DNA from: Pseudonocardia benzenivorans CB1190
Lineage (GTDB): Bacteria; Actinomycetota; Actinomycetes; Mycobacteriales; Pseudonocardiaceae
Direction: 5' to 3'
DNA: 64,000 nucleotides
Assembly: GCF_000196675.2 (NCBI RefSeq)
Contig: NC_015312.1
Location: 6,278,501 to 6,342,500, forward strand
A program made the translations under genes and the position numbers. A model generated the notes under the pieces. It saw only the letters and a list, made by a program, of their open reading frames with translations, did no database searches and had not been told where the DNA came from. Position 1 is the stretch's first letter. Each line of letters starts with the position of its first letter. Of this stretch, positions 1-8,515 are shown piece after piece.

Positions 1-281
1 CGCTGGCCGTGACGGCCCGGTCCGCGGCCGAGCTGCCCTACGTCGACGAGCTGCGCGCCGCGAAGGCGCTCGTCGCGCTCACCCGGGTGAACGACCTGCC
101 GCCCGGGCCGACCCGGCTCGACGCGGCGGTGCTCGGCGCGCTGGTCGACCCCGGCGCGACCGTCTACCTGTGCGGCTCCACGCGGTTCACCCTCGCGATG
201 GAGACGCACCTGGCGGTGGGCGGTCAGCCGGCGTCGACGATCCGGGTCGAGCGGTTCGGCGCGGGCGTCGCGCCGGGCTGA
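1..281 (+). CDS. NAD(P)H-binding C-terminus of a flavin-dependent oxidoreductase (5' partial)
   Basis: Only the last 90 or so codons are visible; the start lies left of the window, and the in-frame GTG at 9 is probably internal. The segment VYLCGSTRF is the CG-x-x-F pyridine-nucleotide loop of ferredoxin-NADP reductase-like proteins. The closing IRVERFG matches the C-terminal ERFG that contacts the nicotinamide in these reductases. The protein most likely passes electrons from NAD(P)H to an oxygenase, haem or Fe-S partner, but the flavin and partner domains are outside the window, so the substrate cannot be named. It converges on the esterase gene across a short hairpin. Confidence 0.6.
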   Translation, partial: LAVTARSAAELPYVDELRAAKALVALTRVNDLPPGPTRLDAAVLGALVDPGATVYLCGSTRFTLAMETHLAVGGQPASTIRVERFGAGVAPG

Positions 282-303
282 CCCGGCAGCGACGCGGCCG
301 GGT
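281..303. terminator. Short hairpin between convergent genes
   Basis: Perfect 7-bp arms ACCCGGC (281-287) and GCCGGGT (297-303) around a 9-base loop fill the gap between two converging genes. There is no T-tract. Bidirectional terminator by position; modest strength. Confidence 0.4.
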
Positions 304-1805
304 TACCGCACGCCCTCCCACAGCAGCCGGTCCGAGCGGTTCGGGTCCGGCACGCCCTGCGCCTTCTCGGCGATCAGCCCGGTGATGCGCCGGTCGAGGT
401 CGTAGGCGTCCCAGCCGGGATTGCCGCGCGTCACGAACGCCGTCCAGGCGCCGTGCGCGGCCTCGGTGACGGCGGCGGACGGCGGGCCGATCCGCGTGCG
501 CGTGCTCTCGTGGTCGGCCGTGCCGAACACGAAGGGGATCTCCACGCCGTGGCAGGCGCCGAGCCCGCCGTTGACGCCCGGTTCCGGGTGGTCGAACCGG
601 TAGACCCAGCTCGTCCCGGTGCCGGCGGTGACCCGCGCCTCGGCGTAGCGCAGTGCCGGGACCCCGAAGAACCAGTCGGTGACCAGGGCCGCCATGAGGT
701 CGCCGGGGCTCGCCCCCGGTCGGGCCTCGCGATACGCGGCCACCCCGTCGGGGCCGAGGCCGTAGGCGGCGGCGCCCCCGAGCAGCGTCGGTTCGTCGAC
801 CAGGTCGATCGTGCCCGCGGCCACCAGGAACAGCCGGGCCTCGTCGCGGTTCCATCCGGTCAGCAGGTCGACGGGCGCGGTCCGGCCGGCGCGGGCGGCC
901 TCCAGCGGATGCTCCGGGAGCAGCGTGCCGTCGACGACCGGGGCGAACGGCAGCAGGCTCATCGCGATGCTGCCCCACTTCTGCGGATCGGGTGCCGTCT
1001 GCACCTCGACGACCAGGTCCGATGCCACCTGCACCAGCCGCGGCAGCGGGACCGCGGCGATCGCCTCGCGGGTCGCCGGCACGCCGAGCGCCTCGGCGAG
1101 CAGCCTGCCGACGGTGCGACCCAGCTCCGGGGTGAGCGTGTGCGCCCAGGCACCGGACTGCGTGATCGCGCGGCCGAACAGGCCCCGTGCCGAGGGCATC
1201 GCCGTCAGCGTCGTCACGCTCATCGCGCCCGCCGACTCCCCCGCGACGGTCACCCGGTCCGGGTCGCCGCCGAACGCCGAGATGTTGTCGCGCACCCATT
1301 CCAGCGCCGCGACCTGGTCCTGCAGGCCGAGGTTCGCGACCCCGGCCTCGGCGGAGTCGTCGAGGAACAGGAAGCCCTCCGCGGCGAGCCGGTAGTTCAC
1401 CGCGACGCAGACGACGCCGTCGCGGGCGAACGCCGTCCCGTCGTACTCGGCGACGGAGTTGGACCCGTTCATGAACGAGCCGCCGTGGATCCAGACCAGG
1501 ACCGGCAGCCCGGCCGCGCCGGGATCGGGGGTCCAGACGTTGACGTTCAGGCAGTCCTCACCCGGGACGACGACCTCGGGGAACAGCGGTTGGTACTGCG
1601 GCGGGTAGTCGCCCTTGGGCACGGTCGGGCCCATCCGGCCCGCGTCGCGCGTCCCGTCCCACGCCTCGACCGGCCGCGGCGGGGCCATCCGGTTCGCCCC
1701 GAACGGCGGCGCGGCGTAGGGGATGCCCAGGAACGCGGCGACCCCGTCGCGCCACCGGCCCTCGACGGCACCGGACCGGATCGTCACTCGCGGGTGCTCC
1801 GTCAT
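303..1805 (-). CDS. Type B carboxylesterase (alpha/beta hydrolase)
   Basis: About 500 residues, normal for the family. The nucleophile elbow is GESAGA with catalytic Ser near residue 190. The family signature EDCLNVNVW lies near residue 100, the acidic residue is probably in NRDEARLF and the His in GACHGVEIPF near the C-terminus. It should hydrolyse carboxylic esters (or carbamates) in the cytoplasm, since no signal peptide is seen. The start at 1805 is chosen because AAAGGAG sits just upstream of that ATG; an open frame continues further upstream but has no ribosome site. A TetR gene follows upstream on the same strand after 108 bp, so the pair may be regulator plus detoxifying esterase. Natural substrate unknown. 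Confidence 0.88.
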   Translation of the reverse strand: MTEHPRVTIRSGAVEGRWRDGVAAFLGIPYAAPPFGANRMAPPRPVEAWDGTRDAGRMGPTVPKGDYPPQYQPLFPEVVVPGEDCLNVNVWTPDPGAAGLPVLVWIHGGSFMNGSNSVAEYDGTAFARDGVVCVAVNYRLAAEGFLFLDDSAEAGVANLGLQDQVAALEWVRDNISAFGGDPDRVTVAGESAGAMSVTTLTAMPSARGLFGRAITQSGAWAHTLTPELGRTVGRLLAEALGVPATREAIAAVPLPRLVQVASDLVVEVQTAPDPQKWGSIAMSLLPFAPVVDGTLLPEHPLEAARAGRTAPVDLLTGWNRDEARLFLVAAGTIDLVDEPTLLGGAAAYGLGPDGVAAYREARPGASPGDLMAALVTDWFFGVPALRYAEARVTAGTGTSWVYRFDHPEPGVNGGLGACHGVEIPFVFGTADHESTRTRIGPPSAAVTEAAHGAWTAFVTRGNPGWDAYDLDRRITGLIAEKAQGVPDPNRSDRLLWEGVR

Positions 1806-1913
1806 CTGTCGGCTCCTTTGCCACAGATCGGCGAAATGTTGCAGTCCCACCGTGGCCCCGCGCGGAACCGCTGTCAACGGCCGGATGGCGGCAGCGGCGG
1901 CGCCGCCCGACCG

Positions 1914-2486
1914 TCACCGCGGCCGGGAGGCCCCGCGCAGCAACGCCGTGACGGCTGCCTCCGCCTTGTCCGCGTCCGGATCCTCGCCGCTGATCAGGTC
2001 GGTGTAGATGAACGACTCGGCGATGCGGGTCACCAGGTAGGCCAGGTCGGGCAGCGGCATCGTCGGCACCCGGTCGCTGCGCGCGAGCTCGACCCGGACG
2101 AGCTCCCGGACCGCCTCGACGACGTGGCGCTGCACCGGCCCGGCCCGGGTGGTGATCAGCCTGAGCGCACGCTCGGTCTCGCGACGCAGGAACGCGCGGT
2201 AGTACGGCGCCTCGATCACGGCGCGGGAGAACTCGCCCATGATCCTCCCGACGCGCTCGGGGCCGCACCCGCCGGTCCGTTCGGCGACCCCGCGCAGGGT
2301 GGGGTCGGCCAGCGAGATCAGCACCGTGCCGATCAGCTGGTCGCGGTTGCCGACCCAGCGGAACAGCGTCGTCCGGTCGACCCCCAGCTCGGCGGAGAGC
2401 CGATTGAGGTCGATGCGCTCACCGGCCACGAAGGCCCGGCGCGCCAGCCGGACCGCCGCGGTGACCCCCTCGGCCGTCCCCGTCAT
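1914..2486 (-). CDS. TetR family regulator, QsdR-like
   Basis: 190 residues. The N-terminal helix-turn-helix (LSAELGVDRTTLFRWVG, about residues 25-45) has the unusual FRWVG recognition helix of the QsdR group of TetR proteins rather than the common YYHF type. The C-terminal ligand domain shows the group's conserved region around YYRAFLRRETERALRLIT. QsdR-type regulators control lactonase or esterase genes in actinobacteria, and here a carboxylesterase lies directly downstream on the same strand, so that gene is the likely target (inference). Start ATG at 2486. The 102-bp gap to the divergent GH15 gene would hold both promoters. Confidence 0.82.
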   Translation of the reverse strand: MTGTAEGVTAAVRLARRAFVAGERIDLNRLSAELGVDRTTLFRWVGNRDQLIGTVLISLADPTLRGVAERTGGCGPERVGRIMGEFSRAVIEAPYYRAFLRRETERALRLITTRAGPVQRHVVEAVRELVRVELARSDRVPTMPLPDLAYLVTRIAESFIYTDLISGEDPDADKAEAAVTALLRGASRPR

Positions 2487-2588
2487 GGCGACATCGTGCC
2501 CGGCCGTCGCGGCCCGGTCGACGGGGCCTGGCGCCGGGCTGCGGTGACTGAAAAGCTGATCACGGCCGGACGAGCGAGGGGGACGACG

Positions 2589-4412
2589 ATGGTCGAGGCG
2601 GCGATCGCCGAGCACGGTCTCATCGGGGACCTGCACACGGCGGCCCTGGTCAGCACCGACGGGTCCATCGACTGGTTCTGCTGCCCTCGGTTCGACTCCC
2701 CGTCGGTGTTCGGGGCTCTGCTCGACGACGCGAAGGGCGGCCACTTCCGGATCCGTCCGAGCCGGGCGGTCTACCAGTCCAAGCAGATGTACCACCCGGA
2801 CACGGCCGTGCTGATCACCCGGTTCATCTCCGAGGGCGGCGTCAGCGAGGTCGTCGACTTCATGCCGCCCGCCGGCCCTGACGTCACCGGCCACCACCGC
2901 ATCGTGCGGATGCTGCGGTGCGTGCGCGGCGAGGTGTCGTTCGACGTCGACATCGCACCGCGGTTCGACTACGGGCGGGCCCGGCACGCACTGCACCTCA
3001 ACGACCACGGCGCGGTGTTCGCCACCGACGACCTCACGCTCACGCTGCACGGCGTGCGCGAGCCCGGCGACCCGGAGCTCGGGCATGTCGCGGTCGACGA
3101 CGGCGACCTGCAGGTGCGCGTCGACCTCAAGGCGGGTGATCTGCGCGGGATGGTGCTGGAGGCGGGCGCGTCCGGGCCGCCGCGGGACATGCGGGTCGCC
3201 GAACTGCGGCAGCTGTTCGACGAGACCGTCGGGTTCTGGCGGACCTGGCTGGGCCGCTCCACCTACCGGGGCCGCTGGCGGGAGATGCTCGGCCGGTCCG
3301 CGATCACCCTCAAGCTGATGACCTACCGGCCGACGGGTGCGCTCGTCGCGGCGCCGACCGCGGCGCTGCCCGAGCAGCTCGGCGGCGAGCGCAACTGGGA
3401 CTACCGCTACACGTGGGTGCGCGACGCGTCGTTCAGCGTGTACGCGCTGCTCAAGATGGGCTTCACCGGGGAGGCGGCGCAGTTCGTCGGCTGGCTGCGC
3501 GAACGGGTCGGCGAGGCGGGCGACTCGGGCTCGCCGCTCAAGATCATGTACCGCGTCGACGGCACGTCCGACCTCTCCGAGGAGGAGCTGCCGCACTGGT
3601 CGGGCCATCGCGGCTCACGGCCGGTGCGCATCGGCAACGGCGCCGCCGACCAACTGCAGCTCGACATCTACGGCGAGGCGCTCGACAGCATCTCCTTCGC
3701 CGACCGGCGCGGCATCGCCTACGGGCACCGCGGCTGGAAACAGATCGGCGGGGTGCTCGACTGGCTGGCCCGCAACTGGGACCAGCCGGAGGAGGGCATC
3801 TGGGAGACCCGCGGCGGGCGCAAGGACTTCACGTACGGCCGGCTGATGAGCTGGGTGGCGTTCGACCGCGGCATCCGGATGGCCGGCGAACGCGGCCGGC
3901 CCGCCGACGTCGCGGGCTGGACGGCGGCCAGGGACGCGATCTACGACCAGATCATGACCCGCGGCTTCGACGAGGAGCGGCGGGCCTTCGTCCAGCACTA
4001 CGACGACAAGGTCCTCGACTCGTCGCTGCTGCGGATGGCGACGGTCGGGTTCGTGGTGCCCACCGACCCGATGTGGCACTCCACCCTCGCCGCGATGGAG
4101 CAGGAGCTGGTCACCGACAGCCTCGTGTACCGCTACGACCCGGCCGCCTCCCCCGACGGTCTGCGCGGCTCGGAGGGCACGTTCTCGCTGTGCTCGTTCA
4201 TGTACGTCGACGCGCTGGCCCGGGCGGGTCGGCTCGACGACGCGCAGCTCGCGTTCGAGAAGATGCTGACCTACGCCAACCACGTCGGCCTGTTCTCCGA
4301 GGAGATCGCGCTGACCGGCGAGCAGATCGGCAACTTCCCGCAGGCGTTCACCCACCTCGCCCTGATCGACGCGGCGGTCACCCTCGACGAGGCGCTCGAC
4401 CGCCGACGCTGA
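2589..4412 (+). CDS. Glycoside hydrolase family 15 protein (glucoamylase/trehalase type)
   Basis: 607 residues. The N-terminal part starts with GLIGDLHTAALVSTDGSID and CCPRFDSPSVFG, the standard opening of actinobacterial GH15 trehalases and glucoamylases. The (alpha/alpha)6 barrel follows, with the signature NWDYRYTWVRDASF near residue 265 and the late ALTGEQIGNFPQAFTH motif, whose Glu belongs to the catalytic region. GH15 enzymes release glucose from alpha-linked glucans or trehalose by inversion. Start ATG 2589 has GAGGGGG 6 bases upstream; the long open frame to its left runs over the esterase and regulator genes and is a shadow. Trehalase versus dextrin hydrolase cannot be decided from sequence alone. 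Confidence 0.9.
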   Translation: MVEAAIAEHGLIGDLHTAALVSTDGSIDWFCCPRFDSPSVFGALLDDAKGGHFRIRPSRAVYQSKQMYHPDTAVLITRFISEGGVSEVVDFMPPAGPDVTGHHRIVRMLRCVRGEVSFDVDIAPRFDYGRARHALHLNDHGAVFATDDLTLTLHGVREPGDPELGHVAVDDGDLQVRVDLKAGDLRGMVLEAGASGPPRDMRVAELRQLFDETVGFWRTWLGRSTYRGRWREMLGRSAITLKLMTYRPTGALVAAPTAALPEQLGGERNWDYRYTWVRDASFSVYALLKMGFTGEAAQFVGWLRERVGEAGDSGSPLKIMYRVDGTSDLSEEELPHWSGHRGSRPVRIGNGAADQLQLDIYGEALDSISFADRRGIAYGHRGWKQIGGVLDWLARNWDQPEEGIWETRGGRKDFTYGRLMSWVAFDRGIRMAGERGRPADVAGWTAARDAIYDQIMTRGFDEERRAFVQHYDDKVLDSSLLRMATVGFVVPTDPMWHSTLAAMEQELVTDSLVYRYDPAASPDGLRGSEGTFSLCSFMYVDALARAGRLDDAQLAFEKMLTYANHVGLFSEEIALTGEQIGNFPQAFTHLALIDAAVTLDEALDRRR

Positions 4413-4440
4413 TTGCACTTATGCGCATAACACTATAAGT
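4413..4440 (+). promoter_or_regulatory. Palindromic operator inside a leaderless promoter of the metal exporter gene
   Basis: A perfect 12-bp palindrome TTATGCGCATAA (4419-4430) is nested in a wider inverted repeat ACTTAT (4417-4422)/ATAAGT (4435-4440). A possible -35 TTGCAC (4413-4418) and -10 TATAAG (4434-4439) bracket it. Transcription would then start at or next to the GTG at 4449, a leaderless arrangement common in actinobacteria. The position fits a metal-responsive ArsR- or TetR-like repressor; none is encoded next door. Confidence 0.5.
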
Positions 4441-4448
4441 TCCGGGGC

Positions 4449-5450
4449 GTGGGAGCACTGCGCGAGCCGGCCGGCGCCGCCACCGGACACGGGCACGGCC
4501 ACGGGCACGGGCACGGCGTGTCCGCCGCCACCGACCGGCGTTGGCTCACGTTCGCGCTGGTCCTCATCTCGGCGTTCATGGTCGCGGAGTTCGTGATCGG
4601 GCTCGTCGCGGGCTCGCTGGCGCTGCTGTCCGACTCGGCGCACATGCTGACCGACGCCGCCGCGATCGTGCTGGCGCTCATCGCCATCCGGCTCGCCGCC
4701 CGGCCGGCCACCGGCGGGTACACCTACGGCCTGCGGCGCATCGAGATCCTCTCCGCCCAGGCCAACGGCATCACGCTGCTGCTGCTCGCCGTCTGGTTCG
4801 GATACGAGGGCATCAGCCGGCTCGTCGACCCACCGCAGGTCGAGGGCGGGCTCGTCCTGATCACCGCGCTGGTCGGCATCGTCGTGAACCTGGCCGCGAC
4901 CTGGTGCATCAGCCGCGCGAACCGCACCTCGCTCAACGTCGAGGGCGCCTTCCAGCACATCCTCAACGACCTCTTCGCCTTCGTCGCGACGGCCATAGCC
5001 GGCGTCGTCCTCGTGACCACCGGGTTCACCCGGGCCGACGCCATCGCCGCGCTGGTCGTCGCGGCGCTGATGGTCAAGGCGGGCTGGGGCCTCGTCCGCG
5101 AGTCCGGCCGCATCTTCCTGGAGGCCGCCCCGCGCGGGACCGACCCCGAGGCCCTCGGCGCCGAGCTGGTCGCCATCCCGGGCGTCGCCGAGGTGCACGA
5201 CCTGCACCTGTGGGAGATCACCTCCGGTGAGGCCGCGCTGTCCGCGCACGTCCTCGTCCTCCACGACGAGGACTGCCACCGCGTCCAGAGCGACATCGAG
5301 GAGGTGCTGCGGAGCCGGCACGGGCTGCGGCACACCACGCTCCAGGTCGACCACGAGAACGGCGCGCACGACGAGTCCGACCACTGCGAGGAGGCGCACG
5401 GCCCCGCCCACCGGCCGGTCCCGACGGGCCAGGGCGAGGGCACCGGCTGA
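4449..5450 (+). CDS. Cation diffusion facilitator (Zn/Co/Cd) exporter, CzcD-like
   Basis: 333 residues. A His-Gly repeat near the N-terminus (alternating HG over residues 14-23) is a cytoplasmic metal-binding stretch. Six membrane segments follow; the transport-site pairs are visible as DSAHMLTD in TM2 and HILND in TM5. The C-terminal cytoplasmic domain begins after DAIAALVVAALM and includes the metal-sensing HDLHLWE motif. The tail is again His/Glu/Asp rich. It should export Zn2+ or similar divalent ions by proton antiport. The GTG start has no clear ribosome site, which agrees with the leaderless promoter described just upstream. Confidence 0.93.
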   Translation: MGALREPAGAATGHGHGHGHGHGVSAATDRRWLTFALVLISAFMVAEFVIGLVAGSLALLSDSAHMLTDAAAIVLALIAIRLAARPATGGYTYGLRRIEILSAQANGITLLLLAVWFGYEGISRLVDPPQVEGGLVLITALVGIVVNLAATWCISRANRTSLNVEGAFQHILNDLFAFVATAIAGVVLVTTGFTRADAIAALVVAALMVKAGWGLVRESGRIFLEAAPRGTDPEALGAELVAIPGVAEVHDLHLWEITSGEAALSAHVLVLHDEDCHRVQSDIEEVLRSRHGLRHTTLQVDHENGAHDESDHCEEAHGPAHRPVPTGQGEGTG

Positions 5451-5497
5451 GGTCCCGCACCCTCGACCGGGCCGCGCCACCGGTCCACACTGGGCCG

Positions 5498-6874
5498 ATG
5501 TCCGACCCGAAGGCGGCCTACGAGCGGCTGCGCGGCGCCCACCTCGCCGCCGTCCGGGCCGCGCTGGAGGACCACGTCGCACGAGCGGACTGGCCCCTGG
5601 AACGCATCGAGCGCTACCGGACCCAGCGGCTGCGCTCCCTGCTCGCCTTCGCCCGCGAGCGTTCGCCGTTCCACGCGGCACGGCTGACCACAGTGGACCC
5701 CGCCACCGCCACGGTCGAGGACCTCGTCCGGATCCCCCCGATGCTCAAGAGCGACGCCCAGGACCGATGGGACGCGATCGTCACCGCACCGCGCGTCGAC
5801 CGGGCCGGGGCCGAGGCCGTGCTGGCCTCGCAGCAGTGGTTCTCCTACGGCCCCGACGGCCTGCAGGTGTTCAGCTCCGGCGGCTCGACCGGCGTCCGCG
5901 GCGTCTACGTCTGGGACTGGGACCAGTTCGTCACGCTGGCGTGCCTGGCCTGGCGGTGGCAGGTGCGCGGCGCGCGCCGCTCCGGCCCGTCGGGCCCGTC
6001 GGTGCTGGGGGTGCTGGAGGCCGGCGGGCCGCCGCACGCCAGCACCCCGCTCTTCGACGTCGCGACCGACGACGCGATGCGGACGGTGGTGATCCCCGCG
6101 GCGGCCGCCTTCGACGAGGTACGCGCCGCCGTGGCCGACGCCCGGCCGACCCAGCTCGTCGGGTACGCGTCGGTGATCGGACGCCTGGCGCGCGAGGTGA
6201 CCGCGGGCAGGCTCGACGTCGCCCCCACCCGGGTGAGCACCAACTCCGAGCCGCTGAGTGACGAGGACCGCGACGCCATCACCGCCGCGTGGGGCGTGCC
6301 CGTGCACAACCTGTGGGGCTCGACGGAGATCGGGGTCCAGGCCGTCGGCTGTGGGGAGGGCGAGGGCCTGCACATCTGTGCCGACGAGGTGATCCTCGAA
6401 CGTGTCGACGCCGACGGCCGCCCGGTCGGACCCGACGAGCCCGCGGTCCGCACGCTCGCGACCGGGCTCGCCGGGCGCACCTTCCCGTTCCTGCGCTACG
6501 ACCTCGGCGACGAGGTCACCCTGCTGCCGGGACCGTGCCCGTGCGGGAGCGCGATGCCACGGGTCGCCTCGATCGCCGGTCGCCGCGACGACGACTTCCA
6601 CTACCCGACGGGCGCCACCGTCCCGGCCGCGGCGTTCCGCTACGTGCTGGGGACCGACCCCGCGATCGCCGAGTACCAGGTCCGGCAGACGCCGGACGGC
6701 GCGGAGGTGCTCGTCGTCGGCACCCCCGACGTCGACGCCGTCACCGCCGCGCTGGTCACGTCGGTGGCGCCGCACGGGCTGGCCGACGCGGCCATCCGGG
6801 TCGAGACCGTCGGACGGATCCCGCGGCACGCCGCGACGGGCAAGCTCCGCCGCTTCGTCGCACTGCCCGGGTGA
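5498..6874 (+). CDS. Phenylacetate-CoA ligase-like AMP-forming enzyme (PaaK family)
   Basis: 458 residues. The ATP/AMP loop is FSSGGSTGVRG near residue 125, the acceptor-adenylate region NLWGSTEIG near 265 and the hinge LRYDLGDEVTLLPG near 330. It is followed by the CPCG pair typical of PaaK-like ligases, which separates this branch from ordinary acyl-CoA synthetases. Such enzymes activate an aromatic or other carboxylic acid as an adenylate and usually transfer it to CoA. The acid is not deducible: no paa genes lie nearby. It precedes an APH-fold kinase by 18 bp and is probably cotranscribed with it. Confidence 0.82.
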   Translation: MSDPKAAYERLRGAHLAAVRAALEDHVARADWPLERIERYRTQRLRSLLAFARERSPFHAARLTTVDPATATVEDLVRIPPMLKSDAQDRWDAIVTAPRVDRAGAEAVLASQQWFSYGPDGLQVFSSGGSTGVRGVYVWDWDQFVTLACLAWRWQVRGARRSGPSGPSVLGVLEAGGPPHASTPLFDVATDDAMRTVVIPAAAAFDEVRAAVADARPTQLVGYASVIGRLAREVTAGRLDVAPTRVSTNSEPLSDEDRDAITAAWGVPVHNLWGSTEIGVQAVGCGEGEGLHICADEVILERVDADGRPVGPDEPAVRTLATGLAGRTFPFLRYDLGDEVTLLPGPCPCGSAMPRVASIAGRRDDDFHYPTGATVPAAAFRYVLGTDPAIAEYQVRQTPDGAEVLVVGTPDVDAVTAALVTSVAPHGLADAAIRVETVGRIPRHAATGKLRRFVALPG

Positions 6875-6892
6875 GCGCGCGATGATCCGGTC

Positions 6893-7879
6893 GTGCTGAC
6901 GGCGCCACGGGCCTGGTCCGACCTCACCCCGTCGTGGATGAGTGCCGCGCTGGGCAGGCCCGTCACCCGGACCCGGGTCGGGGACGTCGTCCACGGCACG
7001 AACTCCCGGGCCCTCGTCGAGGTGTCGTACGCCGACGGACCCGGCCCGCCGCGGGTCTTCGTCAAGCGCGAGGGCCGCGTGCTGGGCCGCCTCGCGCTGA
7101 CCGCCCTCGGTGCCCGCGAGGCCGAGACCGACCTCGTCCGCCACGGGACCCGGCTGCCGCTCGAACACCCCGCGTTCCACGCCGCGGCCGCCGACCGCCG
7201 CCGGCTCGCGACCGTCGTCGTCATGGAGGACGTGACCCTGCGCGGCGGCCGCCCCCACAGTGCGCTCGTACCGCTGGGCGTCGAGCAGGTGGCCGCCGGC
7301 CTGCGCGAACTGGCCGGACTGCACGCGGCCTACTGGGACGCCCGGCTGCCGGCCTTCGCGCGACCGTGGCGGCTCGGCCCGGCCTGGGCGCCCGTCGTCC
7401 GCGGCGGCTTCGTGCACGCGCTGCTGAAGCTGCGGCGCGCCGGGCACCGGCTCCGCGTCGGCGCGGCCGATCTCGACCGGGACTTCCGGGCCTGGGCGCG
7501 CACCGCGTCGACCGGCCCGCAGACGCTGCTGCACGGCGATCCCCACCCCGGCAACACCTACGGCGTCGGGACCGGCGTCGGTTTCTACGACTGGCAGCTC
7601 GTCCGCTCGGGCAGCTGGGTCCACGACGTCGGCTACTTCGTCACGTCGAGCCTGTGCGTCGACGACCGGCGCGAGCACGAGCGGGCCCTGCTGGAGGGCT
7701 ACCTCGACGCGCTGGGCCACCGCCCGGCCGACGCCTGGTCGCGTTATCGGCGCACCCCCGCCTTCGGCCTCGGCTCCTGGTTGCAGACCTGGGCCGCGGG
7801 CACGTTCCAGCCCGACGACGTCTGCCTGGCCACGATCGAGCGGTTCGCCGCCGCCCACGACGACGCGCGGTCCGGATGA
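6893..7879 (+). CDS. Phosphotransferase of the APH/ecdysteroid-kinase-like fold
   Basis: 328 residues. The catalytic loop reads LLHGDPHPGNTY (near residue 215) and the metal-binding Asp follows in FYDWQLV. VFVKREG (near residue 55) supplies the N-lobe Lys. This is the kinase-like fold shared by aminoglycoside phosphotransferases and the EcKinase/DUF1679-type group; the sequence context looks more like the latter, small-molecule kinases of unknown substrate. The GTG start follows the PaaK-like gene by 18 bases, so the two are probably one transcript. Drug resistance should not be assumed from the fold. Confidence 0.75.
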   Translation: MLTAPRAWSDLTPSWMSAALGRPVTRTRVGDVVHGTNSRALVEVSYADGPGPPRVFVKREGRVLGRLALTALGAREAETDLVRHGTRLPLEHPAFHAAAADRRRLATVVVMEDVTLRGGRPHSALVPLGVEQVAAGLRELAGLHAAYWDARLPAFARPWRLGPAWAPVVRGGFVHALLKLRRAGHRLRVGAADLDRDFRAWARTASTGPQTLLHGDPHPGNTYGVGTGVGFYDWQLVRSGSWVHDVGYFVTSSLCVDDRREHERALLEGYLDALGHRPADAWSRYRRTPAFGLGSWLQTWAAGTFQPDDVCLATIERFAAAHDDARSG

Positions 7880-7966
7880 GCGACCGCCGCGGCGTGCCGT
7901 TCCGGCAACGACCGGGGCGCCGCGCCGTCGCGTCCGGTAGGACCTGACCCCGCGAAGGGAGCCGCC

Positions 7967-8461
7967 ATGCCCGCCACCTCCGGCCGTCGACGCGACACGC
8001 CGCCACCCCGGACCGGGAACACCGAGGCCGAGGTCCTCCGCGGCTTCCTCGACCACCTCCGCGCCGGTGTCGCCGCGAAGGTCGAGGACGCCCCCGAGCC
8101 GCAGGTCCGCACCGCAGGCGTGCCGTCGGGCACCAACCTCCTCGGCCTGCTCACCCACCTGACCGCCGTCGAGGCGGCGACGTTCCTCGGTGCGCACGTC
8201 GCGAGCTGGCCGGCGACGTTCCCCGCTGACCCGCAGGACACCGTCGCCGAGGTCGTCGCCCGTTACCGGGACACCGTCGACCGCGCCAACCGGATACTCG
8301 ACGGCTGCGCCGACCTGGGCGCGCCGGTGCCGCACCCCGACCCGGGGCATCGCACCCCGTCGGTGCGGTGGGCGCTCACGCACATGATCGAGGAGACCGG
8401 GCGGCACGCGGGCCACGCCGACATCCTCCGCGAGCAGATCGACGGCGTCACCGGCCGGTAG
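7967..8461 (+). CDS. DinB-like DUF664 family protein (mycothiol-dependent type)
   Basis: 164 residues forming the four-helix DinB/YfiT-type bundle. The likely metal-binding His residues are in LLTHLTAVE (near residue 65) and in the C-terminal THMIEETGRHAGHADILRE, the hallmark of the DUF664 branch in actinobacteria. Relatives use mycothiol for transfers or detoxification. A strong ribosome site GAAGGGAG precedes the ATG. The gene ends against a hairpin shared with the convergent beta-lactamase-like gene. No partner gene hints at its substrate. Confidence 0.82.
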   Translation: MPATSGRRRDTPPPRTGNTEAEVLRGFLDHLRAGVAAKVEDAPEPQVRTAGVPSGTNLLGLLTHLTAVEAATFLGAHVASWPATFPADPQDTVAEVVARYRDTVDRANRILDGCADLGAPVPHPDPGHRTPSVRWALTHMIEETGRHAGHADILREQIDGVTGR

Positions 8462-8466
8462 CGGGC

Positions 8467-8499
8467 TGCGCCGAGCGGGCACGAAACCCGCCCGGCGCA
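8467..8499. terminator. Hairpin terminator between convergent genes
   Basis: Arms TGCGCCG-A-GCGGG and CCCGC-C-CGGCGCA close on a 7-base loop. The structure sits between the stop codons of two convergent genes and suits bidirectional termination. Confidence 0.55.
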
Positions 8500-8515
8500 C
8501 CCCGCCGGCCGGCAG

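Noticed and set aside
453..2588. Open frame extending the GH15 gene far upstream
   Set aside because: It runs antisense through the esterase and TetR genes, has Arg/Pro/Gly-rich shadow composition, and a good ribosome site marks the start at 2589.
4419..4430. MerR-type operator at the metal exporter
   Set aside because: MerR sites need a 19-20 bp promoter spacer; the boxes here are about 15 bp apart.
6893..7879. Aminoglycoside resistance kinase
   Set aside because: Only the general kinase fold motifs are shared; no resistance-specific features and no mobile context.
4724..8500. Very long minus-strand open frame opposite the CDF, ligase, kinase and DinB genes
   Set aside because: No domain is recognisable, while the opposite strand has four clear families; stop-free shadows are common at this GC content.
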